This document shows, in pieces, positions 24,489 to 34,282 of a DNA stretch of 52,016 nt. Within the stretch, counting starts at the first letter, position 1; each line of letters opens with the position of its first letter. The notes under the pieces are model-generated. The model made no database searches. It had not been told where the DNA came from and saw only the letters and a list, made by a program, of their open reading frames with translations. A program made the translations under genes and the position numbers. This stretch comes from JBGSWL01 sp041752455 (GTDB taxonomy: Bacteria > Pseudomonadota > Alphaproteobacteria > Rhizobiales > Rhizobiaceae), in the NCBI GenBank assembly GCA_041752455.1, contig JBGSWL010000084.1, forward strand, positions 1-52,016, read 5' to 3'.

Positions 24489-27400
24489 CGATCAGCCTTT
24501 TCGGTTTTCTTTCGCCGCGCGTCGGGCCTTGGGATGACGAAGCGGTGATCCGCGCCGATCTTTTCGGTCCGGAGCGCCTCGAACATCATGCGATTTCACT
24601 CGCCAACGCCCAGACGGTGACGCGCAAGGCGCCGAGGGTGGCGTCGTTGAACGGGCGGTTGAACGACAATGCCGACTTGTTGCTGTCGGCCTATCGGTCC
24701 TGCTCCGATGCGCTGAAGGACGGGCAAACCATATCGCCTGCAGCCGAATGGCTGCTCGACAATTATCACGTGGTCGAGCGCCAGATCCAGCAGATCGCGC
24801 GGGATCTGCCGCCCGGCTACTACCGCCAGCTTCCCAAGCTCGCCGCCGGCCCGTTCGCCGGTTACCCGCGCGTGCTCGGCATTGCCTGGGCCTATATTGC
24901 CCATACCGACAGCCTTTTGAACAGTGCCGTGCTTGCGCGTTTCGTGAAGGCTTATCAAAGCGTTGAACCGCTGACGATCGGCGAGTTGTGGGCTGTTGCG
25001 ATCACGCTGCGCATCGTCCTGATCGAGAACATGCGGCGGTTGGCAGAGCAGGTTGTCGCCGATCAGGGGTTTCGCGAGGCCGCCGACGATCTGGTTGACC
25101 GCTTCACCCGTCCGGTAGGGACGACAGACCCTGACGAGGCAAGCGGCAGCGGACCGGCGCTACCGGATATCAGCGTCACCGATCTTGTGCCCGGCGGCGG
25201 GCCGGTCTCCGAACTCTTTGCCGCGCGCATTGCGCAGCGGCTCCGCGGTGTCGACACAGCCGGTTCGCCGTTGCATCGCTGGCTGGAAGACCGGCTGCAC
25301 CTGCAGGGCCTGACGACCGATGAAGCGGTCGAGCGGGCGCAGCAGTGGCAGGGCGCTTCCAACGTCACCATGCGCAACATCGTCACCAGCATGCGGCTGA
25401 TATCCGAAATGGAGTGGCCGGATTTCTTTGAAGACGTCAGTCCGGTCGATGCGAAGCTTCGCGCCGCGTCGGATTTTGCCGCGATGGATTTTGCCACACG
25501 CAATGCCTACCGCACCGCGATCGAGACCTTGGCGCGTGGCTCGCGCCAGTCGGAAGTCGAGGTGGCTGACCAAGCCCTCGCCTTTGCGGCGGGTGGCGAG
25601 ACGCCCGCAACCCGTGATCCCGGCCATGGCCTGATCGGACCGGGGCGCCATGGCCTCGAACGTCAGGTGGGGTACCGCGCGGGAGCAGGCGTGCACTTCA
25701 GGCGCATCGCCGCGCGGCTCGGCCTTGGCGGTTATCTGGCGGCGATGGCGGCGGCCTCGCTTGCCATTGTCGCCCTGGCGTTTCTGGCAGCGGGCATGCA
25801 GCACGGATGGGCCTTGTTGGCGCTTGGTGCTGCCATGGTTTTTGCCGCGTTCGGGCCTGCTTTTGAAGCGGGAAGGGCGATCGTCAATCTCATCGTGACG
25901 CGGACAGTCCCGCCACGCCGTCTGCCCGGGCTCGAGCTTGCCCACGGGATCCCGCCGCATCTTCGCTGCCTCGTCGCCGTGCCGGTCATGCTCGACACGG
26001 TGGATGACCTGGCCGCCTGCATCGAACAGCTCGAGGTCCACCACCTGTCGAGCACCGACGGGGCAATCCACTATGCGCTTCTGTCGGACGGGCCGGACGC
26101 TGCCACCGAAACGCGGCCACAGGATGAGGCATTGCTCGCCGAGGCGACGCTGGCGGTTGCACGGCTGAACGAAGCCTATCCGTCGCCCGGTGGCGACCGG
26201 TTCCTGTTCCTGCATCGCCGCCGCCTTTTCAATCCGTCGATGGGCGTGTGGATGGGCTGGGAGCGCAAGCGCGGCAAGCTGACCGAACTCAATCATCTGT
26301 TGCGCGGGGCGACCGACACCAGCTTCCTTGCGCCTGCCCATGTGCCGGAGGGTGTGCGGTTCGTCATCACGCTGGATGCAGATACGCGGCTGTTGCGCGA
26401 CACGGTGCGGCGGTTGGTCGGCAAGATCGCCCATCCGCTGAACGCGCCGCAACTGGATGGGGCGCAACACCGGGTCACGCAAGGCTACGGAATACTGCAG
26501 CCTCGGGTGACACCGGCCCTGCCGATTGCCGCGGAAGGGTCTGCCTACCAGCAGATCAATGCCAGCCATGGCGGGATCGATGCCTATGCGGCCGCGATTT
26601 CCGACGTCTACCAGGACCTGTTTGCCGAGGGCTCGTTCACCGGCAAGGGCATCTATGATGTCGATGCGTTCGAAGGCGCCCTGTCAGGCCGCGTGCCCGA
26701 GAACACGATGCTCAGCCACGATCTGTTCGAGGGCGATTTTGCGCGGGCCGCGCTCGTCTCCGACATCGAAGTGGTCGAGGATTTTCCCGGCCGATACGAC
26801 ATCGCCGCACGCCGCCAGCATCGCTGGGTGCGCGGCGACTGGCAGTTGCTGCCATGGTTGATGGGGCGCGCCGGGGCCGAGCAGACGCCGATCTCGGCGC
26901 TTGGCCGCTGGAAGATGATCGACAACATGCGCCGGTCGCTCGCGGCACCCTTGACCATGGCGGCGCTCGGCTTTGGCTGGATGCTGCCGGCGCCCTCGGC
27001 CGCTGCATGGACAGCGATGATCCTTGCCATGCTGGCGCTGCCGCATCTTCTGTCACTGCCGTTTGCGCTTTTGCCGGGCAGGGCGGGGATTACCGCCCAT
27101 AGCCATTTTTCCGCCTTGCTGGCCGACGCGCGCATCGCCGTCGCGCGCATTGCGCTGGACGTGACGTTTCTGGCGGACACGGCGATACGGATGGTCGATG
27201 CCATCGTGCGCACCTTCTGGCGGCTCCTCGTCACGCGTCGCAACCTTCTGCAATGGGTGACGGCGGCACGGCTGGCGCAGCGGCGTCGGCCCGGCGCCGT
27301 GGCGCAATATCTCGACATGGCGGGTGGGGTCATCCTCGGCTTGGCCATTGTCGGCACAAGCCTTGTCGCCAATCCGGCGATCTGGCCGGTCAGCGGGGCG

Positions 27401-30400
27401 TTTGCGCTGCTCTGGCTACTGGCGCCGCTGATTGCGACACGTCTCAGCCGTTCGCTGCTGCCGCGCGAGACGGCGCTCCTGAAAGAGACCGACCGGGTGG
27501 CGCTGCGGTTGATCGCGCGGCGGACCTGGCGGTATTTCGAAACCTTCGTGACGGCTGCCGACAATGATCTGGCACCGGACAACTTCCAGGAAACGCCGCA
27601 CCCGGTGCTGGCGCGGCGGACATCGCCGACCAATATCGGGCTCTACCTTCTGGCAACGACAGCAGCGCATGATCTTGGCTGGATAGGGCGGGCCGAGGCG
27701 GTATCCCGACTTGAACGGACCTTGGACACGATGCGGCGGATGCCGCAATTTCGCGGCCACCTCTACAATTGGCATGCGACGGATGATCTACACGTTCTCG
27801 ATCCGGCCTATGTTTCGACGGTCGACAGCGGCAATCTGGCAGGCCATCTGATCGCGGTTGCGCAAGCCTGCGCCGGGTGGCAGCGCACGCCGATCAGCGA
27901 AGCGGACTGGCGCGGCGGCGTCGCCGACACGCTGCTTCTTGCGCAACGCGCCTGCGCCGAGACTCCGCTTCTCGACAACCGCGCGCTGGTCGATGCGCTG
28001 GCGGCAGTCGAAACGGCCTTGTCCGACGAAGCACCACTATCGCGGCTTGGGGAATTGAGCGACGCCGTGCTCGCCGCCCTGCGCGCCAGCACGGAGCCGG
28101 GAACCGAGACGATCTTCTGGGTCGAAGCGCTGCACAACTGCATTGCGAGCCACACCGACGACCTCGAGCACGACCTTTCCGCGCGTCTTGCGACGGTCGA
28201 ACGGATGTCGCGCGAGTTTGCCACCGGGATGGACTTCGGCTTTCTTGTCGATCCGGACAAGAAGCTGCTGTCGATCGGCTTTTCGGTCACGACCAACAGC
28301 CTCGATCCGAGTTGCTATGACCTTCTGGCATCTGAGGCACGTCTTGCCAGCCTGTTTGCAATTGCCAAAGGCGATGTCGAAACCCGCCACTGGTTCCGCC
28401 TCGGGCGCGCGGCAACGCCAATGGGGGCGGGTTCGGCGCTGATCTCATGGTCAGGCAGCATGTTCGAATACCTGATGCCGTCGCTTGTGATGCGGGCGCC
28501 GGAAGGCTCGGTCCTTGCCGAGACCAACCGGCGGATCGTCGAGCGGCAACAAACCCATGGCGCGGCCATCGACATTCCATGGGGCATTTCGGAATCGGCC
28601 TACAACGCGCGCGACCTCGAAATGACCTACCAGTATTCCAATTTCGGCGTGCCGGGCCTCGGCCTCAAGCGCGGGCTCAGTGAAAACCGCGTCATTGCAC
28701 CCTACGCGACGGGCCTTGCGACCATGGTTGCCCCTGCAGAATCGCGGGCCAACTTCGAGCGGCTAGCGAGCCTCGGGGCCGAAGGGCGTTTCGGCTTTTA
28801 CGAAGCTATGGACTACACCACCCGCCGCCTGCCTGCCGGCGCCGACTTTGCCATCATCCGCAGCTTCATGGCGCACCATCAGGGCATGACGATCACGGCC
28901 ATCGCCAATGCGGTGCAGGAGGGGCGCCTGCGCGCCCGCTTCCATGCCGAGCCGATGATCATGGCGGTCGATCTTTTGCTGCAGGAACGGGTTCCGCGCG
29001 ATGCCAATCAGGCGGCGCCACGGGCAGAAGAAGCGGCCAGCACGGCCCCGCAGATCAGCCCTGAGCCGGTGGTGCGCCAATTCCTGTCGCCGTCATCGGC
29101 CGCACCGACCGCTCATCTCCTGTCGAACGGTGTCTATGGCGTGACCGTAACCCCGACCGGCAATGGCTACAGCCGTTGGCGCGATCTGGCGGTGACACGC
29201 TGGCGCGATGATCCGACTGCTGCCCGGCACGGCTCCTTCATCTTCGCGCGCGATCGCGTTTCCGGTGCGCTCTGGTCGACGGCGCTTCAGCCGACCGGTG
29301 CCGATGCGGGCAGCCATACGGCTGTCTTCAGCGAGCATCAGGCAGCGTTCACCTATCGCAGCGCCTCGCTGGCAACGGTCACCGAAGTTGTTGTTTCTTC
29401 CGAAGACGATGCCGAAGCGCGCCGCGTGACGCTGACCAACTCCGGGCGCCAGTCCCGCTCGATCGACCTGACCTCCTATGCAGAACTGGTGCTTGCGCCG
29501 CTGGCAGCCGACATCGCGCATCCTGCGTTCTCGAAGATGTTCGTCGTCACCGATTATCTTCCTGAACTCGATGTCATCATCGCCACCCGTCGCCGCCGCG
29601 CGCCGGGTGACCCGGAGGTCTGGGCCGCCCATATCGCGGTCGTCGAGGGCCAGGAGGCCGCGCCGATCCAGTATGAGACCGACCGGGCCAAGTTCATCGG
29701 CCAAGGCCGCAGCATCGGCGAAGCGATCATGGCCGGCGCGCCATTGTCGCAGACGACCGGCACGGTGCTTGATCCGGTGTTCTCGATCCGGCGTTCGGTG
29801 ATCGTGCCCGCCGGGGGCATGGCGCGTGTCACATTCTGGACCCTCGTCGCCGATGATCCCGACAAGCTGCTCGATCTGGTCGACCGGCATCGAGAGCCGT
29901 CGGCCTTCGGTCGTGCGGTGACGCTGGCGTGGACGCAGGCGCAGGTGCAGTTGCACCACCTCGGATCGAACCATGCGGCGGCGGCCTGTTTCCAGCGCCT
30001 CGGCGGCATGCTGATTGCAGCAGACTCCCGGCTTCGGGCGCAAGATGCGACGATCCTTGCCGGTGCAGGCCCGCAGTCGGCGCTCTGGGCCTACGGGATT
30101 TCCGGCGATCTGCCGATCCTGCTGTTCCGGATCGAAGATGCCGACGATGCCCCGCGTCTGCTGGAAGTGCTGGCGGCGCACGAATATCTGCGGATGCGCC
30201 AGTTCGCGTTCGATCTGGTGATCCTGAATGACCGGTCCGCGTCCTACGTGCAGGACCTGCAGACGATGATCGAGACAGCCGTGCGCACGGCCGGGTCGCG
30301 CCCGACCAACACCGCTACGGCGGGCAAGCCGGGCGTCGTGCATGTGATCCGCACCGATCTTGTGACGCCGGAGGCGCGCAGCCTGCTGCTCGCAGCAGCC

Positions 30401-32947
30401 AGCGTCGTGCTGGTCGCGCGGCGTGGCAGCCTTCGCCAGCAGCTTGAAGCGTTGACGAAAATGGTGCCGCCGGTGCGCCAGGTCCGCCATCCTGCATCGC
30501 CGGTCCCGGCTTTGCCAAAACCGGTGGAGACTTTTGACACGACGAATCTCGAGTTTTTCAACGGAACCGGCGGCTTTGCCGAAAACGGGCGGGAATATGT
30601 CGTGGTGCTTCAGAAAGGCCAGACGACACCGGCGCCCTGGATCAACGTGATTTCCAATCCGCGGTTCGGCTTTCAGGTTTCGGCCATGGGCAGCGGCCAT
30701 GTCTGGTCGGAAAACAGCCGCGAAAACCAGTTGACGCCATGGTCGAACGATCCGGTCACCGATCCGGCGGGCGAAGCGTTCTGGATCCACGATCTGGAAA
30801 GCGGCGCGACCTTCACGCCGACGGCGCAGCCGATCCGCGACGAGGGCCTTTATGTGGCGCGGCACGGGTTCGGCTACAGCCGGTTCGACCATTCAGCCCA
30901 CGGCATCGAAGCGTCGCTCCTGCAATTTGTCCCGCTGGATGATCCGGTGAAGATTTCGCGGCTGACCTTGCGCAACACATCCGGCCGGGTTCGCCGTCTG
31001 TCATTGACCGGCTATGCGGAATGGGTGCTCGGGCCATCGCGCGGGGCAACGCTGCGTCATGTCATCACGAACCTCGATGAGGCAACCGGTGCGATCTTTG
31101 CCCGCAACCCGTTCATGGTGGCGTTTGCCGGCCGTGTCGCCTTTGCCGATTTCGGTCCCGAGACGACAAGCCACAGCGCCGACAGGCTCGATGTGCTGGG
31201 CCGTGGTGGACGGATGGCAGCGCCTGCCGGCATCCATGCAGCGCCGCTATCCGGGCGGACCGGGCCGGGGCTCGATCCCTGCGCCGCCTTGCAGCGCCAG
31301 ATCACGCTGGCGCCCGGCGAGACCATCGACGTGACGTTCCTGCTCGGCCAGGCTGCCTCGGAAGACGCCGCGCGCGACCTCATCGCCAGGCATCGCAGCA
31401 TCGATCCGGGCGAGACCCTTGGTGCGGTCAAACGCCATTGGGCTGAGCTTCTGGGCAGTATCACGGTCACGACGCCGGATCGGGCAACCGACATCATGTT
31501 GAACGGATGGCTGCTTTACCAGACCATTGCCTGCCGGATCTGGGCGCGCGCCGCATTTTATCAGGCGAGCGGCGCCTACGGCTTCCGCGACCAGTTGCAG
31601 GACAACATGGCCATGGCGGCGCTGCGGCCCGAAATGACGCGCGCCCATTTGCTCCGCGCCGCGTCGCGCCAGTTCCCGGAAGGCGATGTGCAGCATTGGT
31701 GGCTGCCGCACACTGGCCAAGGGGTGCGTACCCGCATTTCCGACGATCGCGTCTGGCTCGGCTTTGCCGCAGCACACTATGTGCGCGTCTCCGGCGATAC
31801 CGGCGTGCTCGACGAACGCATCGGTTTCCTTGATGGGCCGGCGCTCGCGCCCGGAGCCCACGACGACTTTTTCCTTCCCGGAACCTCGCCGGTCGACGCG
31901 ACGCTTTTCGAACACTGCGCACGCGGACTGGACCAGGCGATCGCGCTGACTGGGGAAAACGGCATGCCGCTGATCGGCACCGGCGACTGGAACGACGGGA
32001 TGAACCGCGTCGGCGAGGGGGGTGGCGGCACGTCGGTCTGGCTCGGCTGGCTGTTGATTGCCGCGCTGGATGTCATGGTGCCGCACGCCGACAGCCGCGA
32101 TCCTGAGCGTGCCATGGCCTGGCGACGACACGCTGCCGACCTGAAGAAGGCGATCGAGCGCGACGGCTGGGACGGCAGTTGGTATCGGCGCGGCACCTAT
32201 GACGACGGCACGCTTCTGGGGTCGGCCAGTTCGCTTGAATGCCGCATCGACAGCATCGCGCAGTCCTGGTCGGTGTTGTCCGGCGCTGGCGACCGCGACC
32301 GCGCCGTCATGGCCATGGCATCGATGGCCGACCACCTGATCCGCCCTGATCCCGGCCTTGCGCTGCTGTTTGCGCCGCCGTTCGATGCAACGCCGCAGGA
32401 CCCCGGCTACATCAAGGGCTATCCGCCGGGCCTTCGGGAAAATGGCGGGCAATACAGCCATGCGGCGATGTGGGCGATCCTTGCCTATGCCGGGCTTGGC
32501 GATGGCGATGCGGCGGGCGCGCTGTTCTCCTTGCTCAATCCGGTCAACCACGCCCTGACGCCGGATGCGGCGGCGCGCTACAAGGTTGAACCCTATGTGG
32601 TTGCGGCGGATGTCTATTCGACCGCGCCGCACGAGGGCCGTGGCGGCTGGACCTGGTATACCGGTTCGGCTGCGTGGATGTACCGCGCCGGGATCGAAGG
32701 CCTCGTCGGACTGACGCGGGAAGGCAACGAGATCGTTCTCAACCCGTGTTTCCCGAAAGCCTGGCCGGAGGTCAGCGCGACGGTTCGCCTGGCGGGCGCA
32801 AACCTCTCGATCAAAATCGACAATCCGAACCGCACCGGTCACAGCGTTCAGGCGGCAGAGATGGATGGCACAGCGCTGGAGATCCGGGACGGGCAGGTCC
32901 GCGTGCCGCTGGCGGAAGGGGATCATGACCTGGTTGTGACGCTGTGA
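24485..32947 (+). CDS. ndvB: Cyclic beta-1,2-glucan synthase
   Basis: Giant inner-membrane enzyme (2820 aa, full family size) that initiates, elongates, trims and cyclises beta-1,2-glucan from UDP-glucose. The product is exported to the periplasm for osmoadaptation and host interaction. The N-terminal cytoplasmic part includes PGYYRQLPKLAAGPFAGYPR and LTIGELWAVAITLR. Membrane segments lie near residues 418-458, 823-870 and 945-985. The glycosyltransferase core has the DAD motif at residues 631-633 and HRWVRGDWQLLPWL near 780. The C-terminal GH94 phosphorylase-like region (about 2000-2820) contains GTGDWNDGMNRVG with Asp2501 and Asp2504. The start is GTG 24485, overlapping the small upstream gene. 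The exporter NdvA is not in the window. Confidence 0.97.
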   Translation: MTISLFGFLSPRVGPWDDEAVIRADLFGPERLEHHAISLANAQTVTRKAPRVASLNGRLNDNADLLLSAYRSCSDALKDGQTISPAAEWLLDNYHVVERQIQQIARDLPPGYYRQLPKLAAGPFAGYPRVLGIAWAYIAHTDSLLNSAVLARFVKAYQSVEPLTIGELWAVAITLRIVLIENMRRLAEQVVADQGFREAADDLVDRFTRPVGTTDPDEASGSGPALPDISVTDLVPGGGPVSELFAARIAQRLRGVDTAGSPLHRWLEDRLHLQGLTTDEAVERAQQWQGASNVTMRNIVTSMRLISEMEWPDFFEDVSPVDAKLRAASDFAAMDFATRNAYRTAIETLARGSRQSEVEVADQALAFAAGGETPATRDPGHGLIGPGRHGLERQVGYRAGAGVHFRRIAARLGLGGYLAAMAAASLAIVALAFLAAGMQHGWALLALGAAMVFAAFGPAFEAGRAIVNLIVTRTVPPRRLPGLELAHGIPPHLRCLVAVPVMLDTVDDLAACIEQLEVHHLSSTDGAIHYALLSDGPDAATETRPQDEALLAEATLAVARLNEAYPSPGGDRFLFLHRRRLFNPSMGVWMGWERKRGKLTELNHLLRGATDTSFLAPAHVPEGVRFVITLDADTRLLRDTVRRLVGKIAHPLNAPQLDGAQHRVTQGYGILQPRVTPALPIAAEGSAYQQINASHGGIDAYAAAISDVYQDLFAEGSFTGKGIYDVDAFEGALSGRVPENTMLSHDLFEGDFARAALVSDIEVVEDFPGRYDIAARRQHRWVRGDWQLLPWLMGRAGAEQTPISALGRWKMIDNMRRSLAAPLTMAALGFGWMLPAPSAAAWTAMILAMLALPHLLSLPFALLPGRAGITAHSHFSALLADARIAVARIALDVTFLADTAIRMVDAIVRTFWRLLVTRRNLLQWVTAARLAQRRRPGAVAQYLDMAGGVILGLAIVGTSLVANPAIWPVSGAFALLWLLAPLIATRLSRSLLPRETALLKETDRVALRLIARRTWRYFETFVTAADNDLAPDNFQETPHPVLARRTSPTNIGLYLLATTAAHDLGWIGRAEAVSRLERTLDTMRRMPQFRGHLYNWHATDDLHVLDPAYVSTVDSGNLAGHLIAVAQACAGWQRTPISEADWRGGVADTLLLAQRACAETPLLDNRALVDALAAVETALSDEAPLSRLGELSDAVLAALRASTEPGTETIFWVEALHNCIASHTDDLEHDLSARLATVERMSREFATGMDFGFLVDPDKKLLSIGFSVTTNSLDPSCYDLLASEARLASLFAIAKGDVETRHWFRLGRAATPMGAGSALISWSGSMFEYLMPSLVMRAPEGSVLAETNRRIVERQQTHGAAIDIPWGISESAYNARDLEMTYQYSNFGVPGLGLKRGLSENRVIAPYATGLATMVAPAESRANFERLASLGAEGRFGFYEAMDYTTRRLPAGADFAIIRSFMAHHQGMTITAIANAVQEGRLRARFHAEPMIMAVDLLLQERVPRDANQAAPRAEEAASTAPQISPEPVVRQFLSPSSAAPTAHLLSNGVYGVTVTPTGNGYSRWRDLAVTRWRDDPTAARHGSFIFARDRVSGALWSTALQPTGADAGSHTAVFSEHQAAFTYRSASLATVTEVVVSSEDDAEARRVTLTNSGRQSRSIDLTSYAELVLAPLAADIAHPAFSKMFVVTDYLPELDVIIATRRRRAPGDPEVWAAHIAVVEGQEAAPIQYETDRAKFIGQGRSIGEAIMAGAPLSQTTGTVLDPVFSIRRSVIVPAGGMARVTFWTLVADDPDKLLDLVDRHREPSAFGRAVTLAWTQAQVQLHHLGSNHAAAACFQRLGGMLIAADSRLRAQDATILAGAGPQSALWAYGISGDLPILLFRIEDADDAPRLLEVLAAHEYLRMRQFAFDLVILNDRSASYVQDLQTMIETAVRTAGSRPTNTATAGKPGVVHVIRTDLVTPEARSLLLAAASVVLVARRGSLRQQLEALTKMVPPVRQVRHPASPVPALPKPVETFDTTNLEFFNGTGGFAENGREYVVVLQKGQTTPAPWINVISNPRFGFQVSAMGSGHVWSENSRENQLTPWSNDPVTDPAGEAFWIHDLESGATFTPTAQPIRDEGLYVARHGFGYSRFDHSAHGIEASLLQFVPLDDPVKISRLTLRNTSGRVRRLSLTGYAEWVLGPSRGATLRHVITNLDEATGAIFARNPFMVAFAGRVAFADFGPETTSHSADRLDVLGRGGRMAAPAGIHAAPLSGRTGPGLDPCAALQRQITLAPGETIDVTFLLGQAASEDAARDLIARHRSIDPGETLGAVKRHWAELLGSITVTTPDRATDIMLNGWLLYQTIACRIWARAAFYQASGAYGFRDQLQDNMAMAALRPEMTRAHLLRAASRQFPEGDVQHWWLPHTGQGVRTRISDDRVWLGFAAAHYVRVSGDTGVLDERIGFLDGPALAPGAHDDFFLPGTSPVDATLFEHCARGLDQAIALTGENGMPLIGTGDWNDGMNRVGEGGGGTSVWLGWLLIAALDVMVPHADSRDPERAMAWRRHAADLKKAIERDGWDGSWYRRGTYDDGTLLGSASSLECRIDSIAQSWSVLSGAGDRDRAVMAMASMADHLIRPDPGLALLFAPPFDATPQDPGYIKGYPPGLRENGGQYSHAAMWAILAYAGLGDGDAAGALFSLLNPVNHALTPDAAARYKVEPYVVAADVYSTAPHEGRGGWTWYTGSAAWMYRAGIEGLVGLTREGNEIVLNPCFPKAWPEVSATVRLAGANLSIKIDNPNRTGHSVQAAEMDGTALEIRDGQVRVPLAEGDHDLVVTL

Positions 32948-33036
32948 TAGCTCCGCGCGCGCATCAGGCCACGGCCCTGCATGATGCAGATCAACATCGC
33001 ACGGGGCCCGTTACGTTATCGATTGCCGCATGAACA

Positions 33037-33068
33037 CGGGTTCAGACCCGCCCCGGGTTTGGACCCGG
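33037..33068. repeat. Tandem short hairpins upstream of the MacA-like gene
   Basis: CGGGT-TCAG-ACCCG (33037-33050) is followed two bases later by CCGGGT-TTGG-ACCCGG (33053-33068). Both share the palindromic core GGGTTyrGACCC, with copies 17 bases apart. They lie 14 bases before ATG 33082. They may be two copies of an operator half or a small structured leader. No regulator gene is adjacent. Confidence 0.5.
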
Positions 33069-33081
33069 CTTGGAGCAAGAC

Positions 33082-34278
33082 ATGGCCTCGCCAAAGGACA
33101 TTGAGGGAGCGGTTCACGCACTGGATGGGGAAATCATGGTCCCCGGCACTGACGCCGCCAAGCTCCCGACAGTCACGGAAAAACGCCCGCCGAAAGCAAC
33201 GCCGCCGGTGACTGCACGCTCGTCCCGCGTTGGCTGGCTGTCGGTGATCGTTTTGCTGGTTGTCGCCGGTGCGGGCGCCGGCCTTTATTACTTCCAACCA
33301 TGGTTGACGGGACCGGCGCTCGTCACGGTCGAAACTGCCGCGCTTGCGCCTGTCACGCGCGTTCTGGCTGTCAACGGCCGGATTGCCGCGCTTCAATCAG
33401 TCGATATGCGCGCTCTGGTCAGCGGGACGCTGACCTCGATCGCGGTTGCCGAAGGCGATGCGGTAGAGGCAGATGCGGAACTGGCGCAGGTCGATTCGGC
33501 CTCGCAGCAGACCATCCTTCGCCAGGCTGTGGCGGGCCTTGATGCAGCGCTTTTATCCCTGTCCGATGCAAAGGAAACCTTCGCCCGTACCGAGGCGCTT
33601 GGCACCAATGTGGCACGCGTCCAGTTGGACGAAGCGGCCCGGGCCGTCCAGCTGGCCGAACAGGAGGTGGCGCGCACCACCGCATTTGTCGATCAGGCGC
33701 AAGTCATGCTTTCCAACTACACACTACGCGCGCCGATGGCCGGCACGGTCCTGTCGTTGAATGTCGCTGCTGGTCAAAGCATTGATCCGTCCACCGTGTT
33801 GATGACGATTGCCGATCTCGATCAGCTGGTGGTCGAAAGCGATGTGGATGAAGCTTATGCCTCGCAGATCAAGCTCGGCCAGCCGGCTGTGATGCAACTG
33901 GCCGGCGAGACAGAGGCGCGACCCGGTTCGGTGAGCTTTGTTTCCCAGCGGGTCGATGCGGCAACCGGTGGCCTTGCGATGGAATTGTTATTCGATCCGC
34001 CGGTCACTGCACCGATCGGCCTGACGGTGACAATCAACATCATCGTCGATGACCGTGAGGCGGCGCTGACCGTGCCCCGCGCGGCAATTGTCTCCGATGA
34101 CAAGGGTGCCGGCGTCTTTGTGCTCGCGGACGGCATTGCGCAAAAGCGTCCCGTCTCGGTGATCGAATGGCCGGCGGCCCGCCTCATCGTCACCGACGGC
34201 CTTGAACCCGGCGATGTCCTGATCACCGATGCGACCGGTATTGCCGAGGGGCAAGCGGTGCGGGTGGGGGAACCGTGA
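33082..34278 (+). CDS. Periplasmic adaptor (HlyD/MacA family) of an ABC system
   Basis: Membrane-fusion protein of 398 aa. A cytoplasmic N-terminus of about 50 residues (Pro/Lys-rich, EKRPPKATPPVTARSS) precedes one transmembrane helix (WLSVIVLLVVAGAGAGLYYF). Then come a lipoyl/barrel-sandwich region (VNGRIAALQSVDMRALVSGTL), a short coiled-coil hairpin (residues about 135-200), the returning lipoyl half (YTLRAPMAGTVLSLNVAAGQ) and a beta-barrel domain. ATG 33082 is chosen because GGAG stands 6 bases upstream; TTG 33070 is the alternative. With the two following genes it forms a MacAB/DevBCA-like unit. No outer-membrane channel gene is nearby and the substrate is unknown. Confidence 0.88.
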   Translation: MASPKDIEGAVHALDGEIMVPGTDAAKLPTVTEKRPPKATPPVTARSSRVGWLSVIVLLVVAGAGAGLYYFQPWLTGPALVTVETAALAPVTRVLAVNGRIAALQSVDMRALVSGTLTSIAVAEGDAVEADAELAQVDSASQQTILRQAVAGLDAALLSLSDAKETFARTEALGTNVARVQLDEAARAVQLAEQEVARTTAFVDQAQVMLSNYTLRAPMAGTVLSLNVAAGQSIDPSTVLMTIADLDQLVVESDVDEAYASQIKLGQPAVMQLAGETEARPGSVSFVSQRVDAATGGLAMELLFDPPVTAPIGLTVTINIIVDDREAALTVPRAAIVSDDKGAGVFVLADGIAQKRPVSVIEWPAARLIVTDGLEPGDVLITDATGIAEGQAVRVGEP

Positions 34279-34282
34279 TCCG

